Positions 34,473 to 47,500 of a stretch of 64,000 nucleotides of DNA are shown piece after piece. Numbering within the stretch: the first letter of the stretch is position 1; the number at the start of each line of letters is the position of its first letter. This DNA comes from Ciona savignyi (Eukaryota > Chordata > Ascidiacea > Phlebobranchia > Cionidae): positions 129,966-193,965 of the forward strand of contig CH001961.1 of NCBI GenBank assembly GCA_000149265.1, written 5' to 3'. Both the position numbers and the translations under genes were made by a program. The notes beneath the pieces are model-generated. The model searched no databases. It was not told where the DNA came from and was given only the letters and a program-made list of their open reading frames with translations.

Positions 34473-34797
34473 AGTTTGCCTATCACTGGCATAAGAGTTG
34501 CATTAAAAACGGAAAACATAGAGTTGAGTAATCAATTGTTTTACTAAATCTCTTTCGTCAGGTCATAAATACTAGTTGTACAATTTACTTTGTATGGATA
34601 ACAACAAAAATCATCTTGTCAAAATCGATCACAAATTTCGAACATTTTATTAGGATTAGTGACAGTTAAGTTATCATGACGTCATTTATCCTATTAACCG
34701 AGTGCTAAGTTGCGTTTGATGGTATTAAAATGCCGATGTCGTAATTTGCCCATGGTGTCGCCAGACGCACGATTAAATTTGAATGCAATGTTACAAA

Positions 34798-35090
34798 GAA
34801 TTGTACGGCCGTGTGGCCGAATGTTTTCTTGGATCAATAAAAAGAAAATAATTTTGGGCAGAACATATTTATCGTTTCTAACATTGTTGTCTAAAATACA
34901 GTCGTGTGGCCGAATGGTTAACGCGACCGATACGCATACCAACTATTATATATAAAAACGGTCTTAGCAACGAACCCATTATCGGTTCGAAACTTGGGTC
35001 AATAACAAAAAATCCCCAAAGAATTTTGGACAGAATAAATTTCTCGTTTCTAACATTCTTGAGTGATATTCAATTTAACCTGTTCTAACT
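34798..35090 (+). repeat. Tandem pair: SINE-B plus flank
   Basis: A SINE-B whose body is deleted (acggccgtgtggccgaatg, 34802-34820) and a nearly complete SINE-B (34897-35015). Each is followed by the same ~60-base tail (ttttgg.cagaa.a.att, then tcgtttctaacattnttg). It looks like a local duplication after SINE insertion, then a deletion. Confidence 0.65.
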
Positions 35091-35091
35091 A

Positions 35092-35786
35092 TATTGCGTT
35101 CCAATAAAGTCATTGAAAACGCCTTTCGATCGCAAACTCGCACCAGCTGTAGCGACAATCACACGGTGTTTATTTGAACAACGATCGGATATGTATCTAT
35201 GACGTCATTCTATTCCGTTCGATCCGATACGCGAAATCGCGGTTCAAAGATACCCGATGACAACCCAATAATTTGAGGCTTTTTTTGTTGGTCGAATCTG
35301 CTACGGGCGTCGTCTGCCTTGGGATGGAGCAGATGTGAAAAATCGATTGAAACGCTTGCTTTGTTTACCAGCGCCTGTTTGTTTACGAAGCCGTGGACGC
35401 TAAGCTTTAAGCTTCTTGGCTTGCTTCAAAGCCCAAACTCGCTTTACTAATGCATAAATCCCGGATCGGATTAGTAAGATCCATTCTTAAATAAACGGAG
35501 GAATGTCGCACTGGTCGCTAGGGACACTATGTTAATTGTTCCAGCGCTAACTGGGAGCGGAAAAACTCTCCGTTCTCCCATTCCCGTGTTATTATAACTA
35601 ATCCTCGTATAATTTCTGCAGTTAGCGAATTTGCGTTCTGCGTTTGCCCACGATAAATCTATAGTCTAGATCAATGGAGTTTTTGTTACTTTTATACACA
35701 TTACATGCATGAATTTAATTTTAATTATCTATGTTGACAGCCATCGTTTTCAGGTTTGTTGATAATCGATCTTGTTATATTCGGTT
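35092..35786. other. Intergenic, no gene supported
   Basis: A short reverse-strand open stretch (VKRVWALKQAKKLKA then stop, around 35400-35450) looks basic, but I see no supporting exon beside it. Confidence 0.3.
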
Positions 35787-37017
35787 TACACTGTAAAAAA
35801 ATTCTGTAAATTTACCTTCAATAATATGTAATATTTACATAAAAACGTATGTACAAAGAATTAACAGATTCAATTGTGTAGTTTAACATAGCAGTGATTA
35901 ATCGAACACAGATACTGTGTAAAAATACAGACTAAAATAGTATACCAAATTAATCTGTATTTTTACATACGTTTTTCTGTAAATTGTACCTAATTAGGTA
36001 TGTATATTGTTATTACATTTTACTTTGTTACAAAGTTCTATGTTTTATTTCCTTTTTGGGGAATTTTTTGAGAATTGTAACAGAAAGTCGGTCAGGAATA
36101 GTTGTTGGTATGCGTCCTGTTTTGTGAAACATTTAAAACTGTTGTCAACAAAATGTTGAGTTTTGTTATGCTAAAGCTTAGCCTCAAACTGATGCATCGG
36201 ACACCGACTATACTATCGGAAAACTTGGCCATGCGCGGTTATATATTTTTCTATAACAGCATATAGTAAGCAGTTGAATACCGGGATTTTCTCGACCGAT
36301 TCCGATGAATCAATACCGACATAAATACATATATTATGTTAGGTTAAATTACCTGTATGGTAACTATAAATATACATGCGGTAAATTTATCATTTTACAC
36401 TGTTTCAGTGCTCTACAATCTACCTGATCGCACTCGTGATCATATTCATAAGGTTACGTAACAATCATGCATTGTGATTTAATATATTCTTTTTCCAGCG
36501 TACAGTATTCCTCCGCCTATGGTATTTTAAATTTAAGTCGCATTACACGATGTTTTGACGATATGTAATCATTTTTTTGTGTATAAAACTCTGAATAACA
36601 ATTAAAGTAAAATAAATTTACATTTAATATGTTAAAACCAAACAATATATATAATTCACGGGATCTATATACACTCATCACATATCACGTGTCGTCAGAT
36701 TAGAAATACGACAACGTGGTAGTTCGCCATTTTGAAAATCTACCGTTTAAAGTTGTTGCAGACGATTTTGTGTAGGCCCTATATTTTCTCTCTGTTTTGT
36801 GCAAACATTGACAGGCAGTGATAAACGAAAATTGTGTGGATAGGGTATGTTAGTTTTATTTGCTAATTCTGAAATGTCAGAAAGAAAACTGCTCACTAAA
36901 AGTACAATTAGGGATAGGCCTAGATTTTTCATGTTTTTTTCCGTATATGTAGGCCTTTTGTGTACAATCTTTGATTTTTCAATATCTGCAGGCTATGCAG
37001 CACTCATTTAAGGGTAA

Positions 37018-37110
37018 ACACTTAGTTCTGGTGTTAAGATTAGTGTTTAGGGCAGGTTTTAAATTAGTTTTTGTCTTTTTAGTGTGCAGTTTCCCTCCTT
37101 TTAGTATTGC
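37018..37110. mobile_element. MITE-1 fragment inside the transposon
   Basis: cttagttctggtgttaagat through gcagtttccctccttttag: right half only. Confidence 0.6.
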
Positions 37111-37180
37111 TTTTATTTAATAAAACATCACCCGTATATTTCTATTTAAATCCAGGGTTTTCAACAATAGGAGCTTAGAT

Positions 37181-39885
37181 ATGTTTTCTGATTGTGAGTT
37201 TTGTGGGTATAAATTCAGTAAAAACGACACAATTGATGAGTATATGATGCACATGTCTCAGCACAGAAATGTTCATAACTTCAAATTTCAATGTGGATAC
37301 GATGTTTGTCAAACATCATACTCCAAGTTTTCTTCATTGCGGACTCATTACAGACGTAAACATAAGGTGACATCTATTCGGCAGCAGCATATAAATAAAT
37401 TTGCAGTACCAGTTGATTATGATTTGACATGTTCTCTAGCATTATGCCGTAAAGGCTGTGATAACATGGATACCTTGGTTAAACATTTAAAGGTTCATAT
37501 TCGATCTGGTGTTAAGATTGTTTGTCCATATCCGGCTTGCAAATTTTCATATGATAAGATATCTTCATTTTCATGTCACTTATCTCGATCTCATAAAAAT
37601 GATATGCATTTTCTTCATGTACCATTAGATATTTTGGATGACTGCAGCGGCAAAACCATGGCTATTACCACAGATTCAGAAAGCAGGGCTTCTACTGTTA
37701 ATGATCATTTTGAAGCAGACCTAATTTCTGTTAGTGATGTAACTATTAACTGTGGCACCAGCAGTGATACTGCTATTACATTTAAAAACCATATCGTGGT
37801 TCCAATTGCACTTTTTCTCATGAAATTGGAAAGCAAAAACTTTGTCCCAGTTCGTACAATTCAGGATATAACAGAAGAAATTTCCACCATATCGGAGCTC
37901 TGTAATGGAGCTATAAAAACAGATCTGGATGATGTCTTTAAAAAATACTGTCTGGAAAGGTATAATTCAAAGCTGCTTGATGCTGTGTTCGATAAGTGGA
38001 CACTAAACAATGTGTTTAATAAAGAAGATGGTGTATTACGCTCTGCTCATTCTAGATCTGTTTTTTATAAAAACAATTTTTCTTACATTGAACCTAAGGA
38101 AATGCATCTTGGACTACATAATGGAAAAGAATCTATGTTTCATTATATCCCAATAATAAAAACACTAAAGGTTCTTATGGCTAATGCAACTGTTCTAAAT
38201 GCATTTGGTAATAACCTCGCCCAATACAACACCAACTTCGTACTTACATGATATCTTTGACGGTGACTTATTCAAGTCTAAGCGTGACTGTAATAAAATA
38301 CAGCTGTTGTTATATCAAGATGCCTTTGAGATTGTCAATCCTCTAGGTTCTGCTAAAAGAAAACACAAGCTTCTTGCTGTGTATGGGATGTTGGGTAACC
38401 TGCCAGTCCAACATAGGTCATCCATTGATAACATTTTTCTAATTTTACTGGTCAAAGAAAAGGATTTTACCGTCTTTGGTCACAGACTGGTATTTCAAAA
38501 GTTAGTGAATCGATTTAAAACACTTGGAAAATCTTGGGATTTTAGTTAATGGAAATATGCAGAAATTTGAACTTTTTGCCATACTTGGTGATAATTTGGG
38601 ATCACATTGCATTGGTGGATTTTCAGAGAACTTCGGTGCACACTATTTTTGCAGGTACTGTTGTGTATCAAAATCTGAATTTCAAGAATGTTCATATATG
38701 GTAGGCCAGCATAGAACTGTTTCTAACTACAACAATGCATTGAACTTTCTCTCATTGAACGATACTATCAAAATGAGTAGTGGAGTCAAGTTCAATTCAA
38801 TTTTTAATTCCTTGCACAACTTTCATGTATGTGATCCAGGCCTTCCACCATGTTTGGGGCATGATCTTTTTGAGGGTATTGTAAGTTATGATGTCGCTCT
38901 CTTTATTAAACATTTTGTAAATCTTAGCTGGTTTTCATACTCTGAATTAAACAAGAGAATTCAACAGTTCCCCTTTCTTGGTTTAGATGCTTCTAGCAAA
39001 CCACCACTCCTATGTTCTTTTGCAACACGTCTTAGTGGTCAGGCAGTGGAAAACTGGTGTTTTCTTCGTTTTGTGCCATTGTTTATCTTTGATAAAATAC
39101 AAAATGTCGATGACCCTGTTTGGTTACTTTTGCTTAGATTGAGAGAAATTGTCGAACTGGTATGTTCTCCCAAAATTTTCACTGCCAGACTATCATATTT
39201 AAATGTTATTATTCAGGACTATGTTTTCTATAGAAGGCAATATTTTCCTTTGATAAAACTTAGACCAAAGCACCACTACTTGATTCATTATCCTGCACTA
39301 ATTTTTCACTTTGGACCACTCATTCGACTTTGGACAATGAGATTTGAGAGCAAGCATTCCTACTTTAAAAGATGCATCAGAAGTTTCAAAAATTTTAGAA
39401 ATGTGACTCAGACCTTACCAAGAACCCATCAATTGTACCAATCATACCTTAGTTATGGTAACAATTTAAATAACAATCTGCAATTCTCACCTGCACTGCC
39501 TATTAATGTGGCTCTTTACAATAACAATGTACAAAATGTCCTCTCTAATGCAGGGATTTTAAGCTCAAATTCTGTTGTTTGTAATTCTGTTGTAGAGGGC
39601 GGGACCCTTTACAAACCAGGCATGGTTGTAATTTTACAGACTGCTGTTTTTAGTCGCATTGTTCTTTTGATTGTAAAAAACAATACTGATTTGTATATGG
39701 TAACCGAATGTTATAAAACTGATATGTTATCCTTTCTCGGAATTTACTCTGTTGTGCCGCCATCCGCAACCAATATATTTAGGTGTATTAAAAGTAAGCA
39801 ACTACTTGATTTTTTTCCATTGTGGGTGTACAGTGTTGGGCAATATAACTTAATTCCTTTAAAGCATGCAATTTATTCTGATTGA
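37181..39885 (+). pseudogene. CACTA-like transposase, two frameshifts
   Basis: Three overlapping frames, 37181-38251, ~38199-38549 and ~38524-39885, read as one protein of about 890 residues if two single-base shifts (near 38235 and 38515) are allowed. N-terminus: several C2H2-like fingers (CEFCGYKF..H..H, C..C..YSKFSSLRTHYRRKH). Middle: FAILGDNLGSHCIGGF, then HYFCRYCCVS, which looks like a catalytic-Asp strand followed by a CxxC knuckle. Then CLGHDLFEGI, and LRPKHHYLIHYP, GPLIRLWTMRFESKHSYFKR, similar in layout to En/Spm-type transposases. It would cut and paste the element in which it sits. The shifts suggest it is dead, unless they are sequencing errors. Codon use is AT-rich. Confidence 0.72.
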
Positions 39886-40191
39886 ATTTGTTGTATATGA
39901 AGTGCTAGTGCATAACACTGAATGAGCCAGTTCATGCCAAAACAAGTTGTCCTATTCTTTTGGCCTGACCGCTACCAAAAAAAATGATCTTTATCCTTGT
40001 GCAACTGCACTTACTTCAGTCATAGACGCCCAAGTTTTAAGGGTAAATAAATAGAGACTTTGGGGGACATTTTTAAAAATATGGACATATTGTTTTAGAT
40101 TGATCTGTTCTATTTAAGACCTATTTTTTATATTACATTGTACATGCTTATGTTTTAAAATTGTCTTTATAGGTTATCAATATTCTTTAGA

Positions 40192-42044
40192 ATGGCAGAT
40201 TCTGATGATAGTACTGCAACTGTTTCAGTTGCAGAACCTTTTGATATTTTTTTAAGCAGCTGTGATCTCCATATGACTGACTCATCTAAAGATGAATTAT
40301 GCCGTTACTTCATTGAAGAAATGGGAGCATATGATTTGAAAGATCTCGAATTCATTACAGAAAAGGACTTGGAAAAGTTATTGGGTCCGATTCCGCGTCG
40401 CAAGCTGTTGTTATGTATAAAAAAACATTTAAATTGCATAGATCCGATTAATACTTCTACTCCGGAAAGTGCAAACTTAACAGAAAGTTCAAGTCTAAGT
40501 TCTTCATTTTCAGAAAGTGATGATAGTTTTATTATGCTACATCCATCCGAAGTTGAAATTGAAAATTACATTGCATGGGAAAACATGCCTGCTAAAATTA
40601 AGAATTGCTTGAAATGAAAAAAAGACTTCCTCCTGCGGAAAGAAGACTGTTTGTCAGACTCTTAACAGAAAACCTTTTACTGTCTGTTAAAATTCCAAAA
40701 AGAAGACACATACGTTCTATTGCACAGAAGGCTATAAAAAAGTACCCTTTATCATTCCAAGATACAAGTTTGAGTGGTAAAATTATTGGAGATGGCAGTG
40801 GGTCCCTTATTATGCAAATTGAGCAAAAAGTGCACAATGCTGCCAGAAATCCCAAAGGAAGCCTTGAGTTGGAATCTAAATCTGTACCAAATGAAGGAAA
40901 TAATACTAGTAGAAAGCATGGATCAGATTGTATTGATTGGAATCCATCAAACACGAAGTCTGATACGGAAACTGAAAGTCTAAGATTAAAGCTTTTGGGT
41001 CACTTTCNNNNNNNNNNNNNNNNNNNNNNNNNNNNNNNNNNNNNNNNNNNNNNNNNNNNNNNNNNNNNNNNNNNNNNNNNNNNNNNNNNNNNNNNNNNNN
41101 NNNNNNNTATAGCACTGACAATGGTTAGATTACCTCGTGCCCACCGTTTTATTTGAATAATAAATGTTTTATTTTTTAAGGAGCAATGTGACAAAAATGA
41201 TGTTCCTGCAACACCATGCATTTTGGCTGTAGGTGAGAGCTAAGTATGTTATGAATAAAAAACAAGTTTTTGTGAGTGACAAAAAATAGTTGTTAACTTT
41301 AAACTTAACCTCACGACGGCTAGACAAATACCATTCTGGTGAATTAAGATTGTTCATTTCATTCACAGGAGGTTGTTCAGTTCTGTCTGCTTCCAGATTT
41401 TATATTGCAGTTGACAAGCAAGTTGTTATCAAAGATATTATTTTAGCAGAGGATGCACTCGCTCTACTATTTGCCAGTTACTATGTTTTTAACATTGAGT
41501 ATCCTGCAAATGGAACTGTTACAATGGAATTTCTTCAACGGTGAGTGAAAGAGCATGTTCTATATTTATCTTTTATGATAGATAGAGGATACTTATATAA
41601 TCCTGGGATGGTAAAATAGTGTTAAACATATTTAATAGTGGTTATACTGTTTTGGTGTGTTTAGAAGTATTTGTTTTTTTAATAAAACATTTTTGTACAA
41701 ATGAAGAACCAAGGTGTTCGTCCTAAACCTGTCCTTAGTAGTTCTGATCTAGGTAAACCAGCAAGCCACTGGGCTGTAAAATTATATGATTTTGGACTAC
41801 ATATGTGCATATATGTTGTTTTCCGTTAAAATTCATAAGCCATATAGAATATATATTTAGAGCATTTACAATTTACATCAATACATGATACCAGCACCCA
41901 ATGTTTTCTTACAGTGCATTTGCTGAAGTTGAGGGTGGCGGCGCTAAAATAATAAAAAATGGAAGAAAGAAATCCAGGATAAATGGAATAAACTCAAAAC
42001 TGCTATCACTGCTAAATGCAGTAAATGATTTTGTGTATGTTTGA
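40192..42044 (+). pseudogene. Second transposon gene, SAM-like domain, broken by frameshift and gap
   Basis: Starts MADSDDSTATVSVAEPFDIF. A SAM-like helical domain follows (LHMTDSSKDELCRYFIEEMGAYDLKDLEFIT..DLEKLL), then a Ser-rich linker. A one-base shift near 40600 leads into a basic segment (EMKKRLPPAERRLFVRLL, IAQKAIKKYPLSF). The 100-N gap follows. Three spliced exons complete it in phase: 41181-41232, 41369-41540 and 41915-42044, carrying TPCILAVGG, DKQVVIKDIILAEDALALL, YYVFNIEYPANG and SKLLSLLNAVNDF, then stop. The same order (SAM-like, basic, VFNxxYP end) is familiar from many repeated animal proteins lying beside such transposases. Its biochemical role is unknown; an accessory part in transposition is inference. 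Confidence 0.6.
41008..41107. other. Assembly gap (100 N)
   Basis: 100 N inside the second transposon gene. The right flank (ggttagattacctcgtgccc) is SINE-A sequence, so the gap probably hides a SINE. Confidence 0.9.
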
Positions 42045-42659
42045 ACTTTGCCTTTAACTTCTTTCTTTCAAATAATTCATTGTCTTTCTTTCAAATAATT
42101 CGAGTTGTGTAGAAGTAAACATAATAAACATTGTGTAGAAGTAAACATAATAAACATGCAAATGTGTTTATAAACCATTGATTGTGTATAATTACCTTGT
42201 GTAGTAGTAAATTTAAAAAACATAAAAACATGTTAAAAGACAAGCCATGCATGTTTCTTCTAAATACAGATTGGAATGTTTTTTTGTATTTACATAATAG
42301 TCAGTAAATTAAAAATACATAAAAAGTCTGGACCACCTGCTTCCAGACTTTTTATGTAAAAATTCCTAAAAATTTTTTTACAGTGTACACAAAATTATCC
42401 GAAAACATTGTTTAAACATCTACAAATTTGTCAAAACGGTTTTTAAACTAAAACCAAAAAAATGGGTCGTGTACATGCGTCACAAATTTGCGGTGTTTAT
42501 AGCGAGCATGGAACGCATTATCAGGTAGGTCCTGCCCTTCTTATATCCAAATTTCACGCCAAATTCTGTGTGATTTGTCATGGAGCTTTAGATTTGAGTC
42601 GCGAATGCTTCGAATAAGCGCTGGTGCAAACAACCAGCCGAGATTTTCAAATTCGCATA

Positions 42660-42910
42660 AAATCGGTCTACTACTGTATATAGTTAGTATTTTTAGCTAT
42701 TTCCTACGGTTTCAAATTATTTAACACGAGCCAGTGGTCTACTGTAAAAATCGGTCTACTGTATAATTAGTATAGGCTATTTGGCTGTTTCCTACGGTGT
42801 CAAATTATTTAACACGAGCCAGTGGTCTACTGTATAAATCGGTCTACTGTATAATTAGTATATTTGGCTGTTTCCTACGGTGTCAAATTATTTAACACGA
42901 GCCAGCGGCG
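42660..42910 (+). repeat. ~85-bp tandem repeat, three units
   Basis: ggtctactgtataattagta, gctgtttcctacggtgtcaa and attatttaacacgagccagt repeated three times. Confidence 0.85.
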
Positions 42911-43084
42911 TGTTAGTAACATGTTTTTCGCGGTCTAGCGGCGATATACCCTGACGTGACATGACGGTCGAAATAAAAAATTGATCATTTCTTATCGATT
43001 CACGCCTTCGATCGAATGTATGATATTTTACCACCTTCTTTATTGATCTATAGTTCTATCTCTTCAAGGTGTGGCAAAAGGTGC

Positions 43085-43262
43085 CGACAAATGTCACTAG
43101 AAAACTGTTTTTTTATCGATAAGTCTCAGTAGAAAACTGTTTTTTATTTTGTCGACAAATTTCAGTAGAAAAATGTTTTTTCTTTTGTGTCGATAAATTA
43201 CAATAGAAAACTGTTTTTCTTTTGTGTCGATAAATCTCAGTAAAAAGCTGTCTTTCTTTTAT
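43085..43262 (+). repeat. ~45-bp tandem repeat, four units
   Basis: tcagtagaaaactgtttttt, then cttttgtgtcgataaatc, with variation. Confidence 0.8.
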
Positions 43263-44176
43263 TATCGGGCTATGTTTCGGACCCATATGATTAGTTCGTT
43301 TTTAAGTCTGTATTTTTCATACAATTTAGTAAATGTATCGATTGAACCATTCGGCCACACCATAGTACTAAGTAAAAGCTGAAATTTAAGAATATGTGAA
43401 CAAAATTCGAGCAAACGATAAAAAAACTTGAAGCGAGAGTAATTGTCAATGAATATTATATTTTGGTCACTTATCAGCCGAAAATCGATTTCAGACACTG
43501 CGGTTAAAGCAATGTAAAAGGAAATGTGGTGGATTAGTAGAACGTATCAATTAAGAACACCGAGCGCGAAAAGGGATTTACACAAGCCGCACACGCGTAT
43601 AATGAACCAGTCGCCTCTGACCGCAGGCAGCTAAGCGGCATGCGAGCTCGTGTTTTGTGGAAACATGGGTAAACCAAAAATGATATGCCAATGAAACTGC
43701 CGATTTGAATTTTCGCAGAAAAGCGAAGCCTTTAATCTCTATCAGGCATATCTTGGCGTGTTCGGAATTTACCTTGTGAGGGTTGCGTAAACATATTTAA
43801 CGCATGCAGGTGTGAATACAATTTTACTTATCTATTTCAGGATCAGTTTATGAAACACAACCGAGATAAATAGTACAGCCTTATAATTTGCTAATGATCA
43901 AGATTTTGTGTTGAAGTTTAGATTAGTGATAACATCTTTAAGAGACAATATCCTGGATCACTTTGCGCGCTCCTATTTTAAAGCTGAAATATTAATTGGA
44001 ATATTTTATGCATGGCCCTTGGGGTGGGCCGGGAAATATAGCTTGTTTGCTCCGTCAATTCGTCCAAGCCACGAGAAAAAAGGAGAGGCAGAGAGTAAAT
44101 TATTAATAAGCGAGCGAGGTTGTTCTATCCTGCCGCTCCTGCCAGGCTGTAGCTCTTCGTTGGTTTCATGTTCTAT
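43263..44176. other. Upstream region of DKK3
   Basis: No coding exon recognised; likely promoter and 5' UTR of the gene starting at 44509. ctcaaacag at 44481-44490 could be a 5'-UTR splice acceptor. Confidence 0.35.
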
Positions 44177-44410
44177 GGGGGGAAACTAAAAGGATGGAAA
44201 GCGGGAAGGAGGAAAAACTGCACACTAAAAAAGATTATGACATTAGAGATAGTTTTAAACATGGGGTTGGAGTTGAGGTTATATCTGTGGATGAGATTAG
44301 TGTTTCGGGCAGGTTTTAAATTAGTTTGCCTTAATTTTACTGTGTAGTTTCCCTCCTTCCCTCCTTCCCGCTTTCCCGCTTTCCCGCTTTCCCTCGTTTT
44401 AGTGTTACCC
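44177..44410. mobile_element. MITE-1 with 8-bp target duplication
   Basis: Flanks TGTTCTAT (44169-44176) and TGTTTTAT (44411-44418), 7/8. Ends ggggggaaactaaaagg and cgttttagtgttaccc. About 100 bases before the DKK3 ATG. Confidence 0.8.
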
Positions 44411-44508
44411 TGTTTTATGCTCAACGTATATATCATCCTTATCTCTGCTTTTCAGTACATTAGGTTTTCGTAAGTTTTTTTCTCAAACAGCAACAGTTGA
44501 TAGACGCT

Positions 44509-47500
44509 ATGTCGCGCTCGCTACTCTACTATCTAGCCGGAGTGGTGTTGATTAAGTTCTGCATAGGATTCTCCCCCCTCTACAGAATCGCCAAATCAAA
44601 CCGACCTCTTTCCCCTTATGGCGTTGGGAATGAGGCGGCGCAGCAACAAACTAATACGAATGATGACTTGCTCTACAAAATTATGCTAGATCGACTTATA
44701 CAAGAACTCGGAGTTGGTAAGACTGACTGCACCTATAGCTAAACAATTCATATAAACGACGTGCTTTATCTCTTGTCGTTTAGCAATATGTTTTCGTTTC
44801 CCCACCTAAGTAAAATTTATTTGCCTAAATCTTAGAAAAGCAGTATATGAACTAAACCAAAGTTATTTAGCAACGAATACTTTATGAAGAAAAATACATT
44901 TTCCATGTTCTTTGTGTTAAATTCCCAATGGACTGCATCGAATAAAAGCTAATTATATATAAATGTCCTTTGACCAGGAGCATAGCAACTAATAGTTATC
45001 AGCTAGATGTAATATGATGATAGCCTGTTCTAGCGGCTACCATTGATCGAAATGGGCCATGTTCACCATTACCATTGAAAGATCGCTTCAAAATTTAAAA
45101 AATATATGAGATTATCCTAATTGCATAATTACAATGTGGATTTGTTCCGAATAAGTTTTCGAATCTATTTCCATACACAGATGAGCAAGCTAACGTAGCA
45201 GCTGCCAACCCCGCCCGCCCGATGCCAAATTCGGTGGACGAACTGACAGAACTGGAATCAGCTATCGATGACTTGGAGAAAGATGGAAGATGGCTGGACG
45301 ATGCAGACGTAATAATAACATTATAATTGAGATTGATTATTTTCCGGAAAAACAGACTTCGTCCTTAATAAAAGCGCTTATAGCTATACTAACCTAAAAT
45401 TTTAAGGATTTTGTTATCATAATATACCACATTATAATTGAGATAATTCTTTGCCGGATAAACAGACTTAATACTCGATATTAGGAGCGGGTCCACGGAA
45501 GCGCTGGAGACCAGAAATGCTTACTTACTTAACAAAGGCCGCTTATAGCTACCCTCACTTAAACTTTTAAGGATTTCGTTATTATACTTTTTAGTTAAAT
45601 TAGATACTTTGCGTTGGAATAAGATTTTCCAAACATGTTATATGTGATACGAAAACAAAGGGCGGAACTAAAAAAATAACTCGTTAGTAAAACTATTTTT
45701 ATATAGAATTCTGTTTATTGTAGCGTTAAAAATTCGTCAATACAACCGTCCAAAGGTACATTACAGTACGATCCAAAATAGAAAACCCAAGAGTGTGTTA
45801 ATTATCTGCCATGTGCAGCTGCCAGACTAAAATCAATAGAACCACACGACGAACAACGAAAAATCGATAGGTCTTTGTGGCTATTCCAACACAACCTTCA
45901 GTCCGAGTTCATTCTTTATACTGTACTGTGGCAAGAATTCCCTGATTTTATGGATTTTAACATCAAGTCTAATGAACCAACGCAAAAAAAACCTTATTTG
46001 AATCGTTTTAGCATACACGCCTTGCTGACTAAATTTTGTTTAAACGCGTTATCCTCAAAAAAAACTTATTGTGCTCTATGTGGGCAGAGAATATGATTTT
46101 TCTTATTTACGGCCATGTATATATATACACATCCGTTTAATTTAGGGGTGGGCAACTTCTTTATTTGGCGGGCCAGATGTGAAAAAATAAAGTTCTTAGT
46201 GGGCCGGATTATTACATGAATAGTATATAAACAGTCTGCGGTCCGGTCAAAATTCCTCAGGGCCATATATATTGCCAGTGCCTGGTTTAATCCATTGATA
46301 GCGGGGTATACTGTCAGCCAAAATGCGATGGGTTCAAAAACAGCCACAAGGTAGCTGTATTCATTGGAAAAGTATTTAACAGAGTTATTTAAACCTCGAT
46401 AATAAAACATTAGTTAAGAAAACTTTTCTAAAACACTTTGATCCGGCAACCCCTATTCTTTAACGAATAAACTACCCATGTGAATGGTATTTTAAGATTG
46501 CCTGGGTTATTACGTTTTTGCGTTTTATTATTTACAAGTATTAAGCATAAACATATTTTGAATCATATATACCGCCCATGCGTTGTCCCACCCTGTCATG
46601 AGCATAAACATACTATACTGTCATATATCTCTGTTTAAATCCCGTAGGAATTGGAGAAGCAATTTCCGGCCAACTATCACAACGCAAGCGACTTTAGGAT
46701 GAAGATTGGAAACCAAACTTTTCAAGTTCAAGAATCCATTGACAAAAGCGAGAACGGTGGAATAGGTTGGTACATAGAAACAAAATATAAAATTTTGAGA
46801 ATATTCTGGAAAGCGAAATGACTGCGAAAACAACCAAAAGACCAATCCCAAAAATGCCCTTGAGGTATACGGACTAGTCGTAGATATCCCACCCACGAAG
46901 ACATATTTGAGGAACAGAAAATAGGCGGGTTAATGAATAGTGTGTATAAATAGGTCCTGTACTCAATTAAAGTCTACATTTGTCTAGTGTTTTAATTGTT
47001 AGGTTTCAATGCGTTTTTTTCTGTATTCATAGTAAAACGACTTCCCACCTTACCATTTGCCACTCCAGTCATTTAAAACGTTTCAAGTTCAAATTTTTGA
47101 ATTTATAACGTTTTTTGTTTTTTTCTGCAGCTAAATGCATTGTACACTTGCTTCATTGACAGCCTTAGATCGTGGTGTCTTCTAATAGGGAAATGAACGT
47201 CATTTCTATGCTCCGCTTTGAATATTTCATGACTCTTGTCCAAGTCATTACCCAAAATAAACAGCACGAATTTGCAACCAATCCCTTCAGATCAATAGGC
47301 GGGCCGTTATTGCAGGTTTCGGTTACTAGACCAACAAACCTGTCATGATACAATGGCGTTAATTGTAGTATGGTAACCGCAAAGGATAAGCGTCGATTTC
47401 CGCCTATTTATTTAATAAGCACTATCGCTAAATGTAAGCACTCGTCTTTAACCGCTGCGGTACACAGGCGCAATAATTTTAATTTAGCGGTTTCATGTTT

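Larger units (their letters stand above)
35789..42385 (+). mobile_element. CACTA (En/Spm)-like DNA transposon, 6.6 kb, two genes
   Basis: Left end CACTGTAAAAAAATT and right end (reverse complement) CACTGTAAAAAAATT are identical over 15 bases. TA flanks both sides (35787-35788, 42386-42387). Subterminal repeats near the left end include aaaacgtatgtac and its inverse tacatacgtttt. Inside are a transposase gene with zinc fingers and a second, SAM-like gene, both on the forward strand. A MITE-1 scrap and a gap with SINE-A sequence lie within. Assignment to CACTA rests on CACTG ends and transposase layout; a related but separate superfamily is possible. Confidence 0.75.

Noticed and set aside
35395..35450. 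Reverse-strand basic peptide VKRVWALKQAKKLKA
   Set aside because: Too short, no splice partner or homologue recognised.
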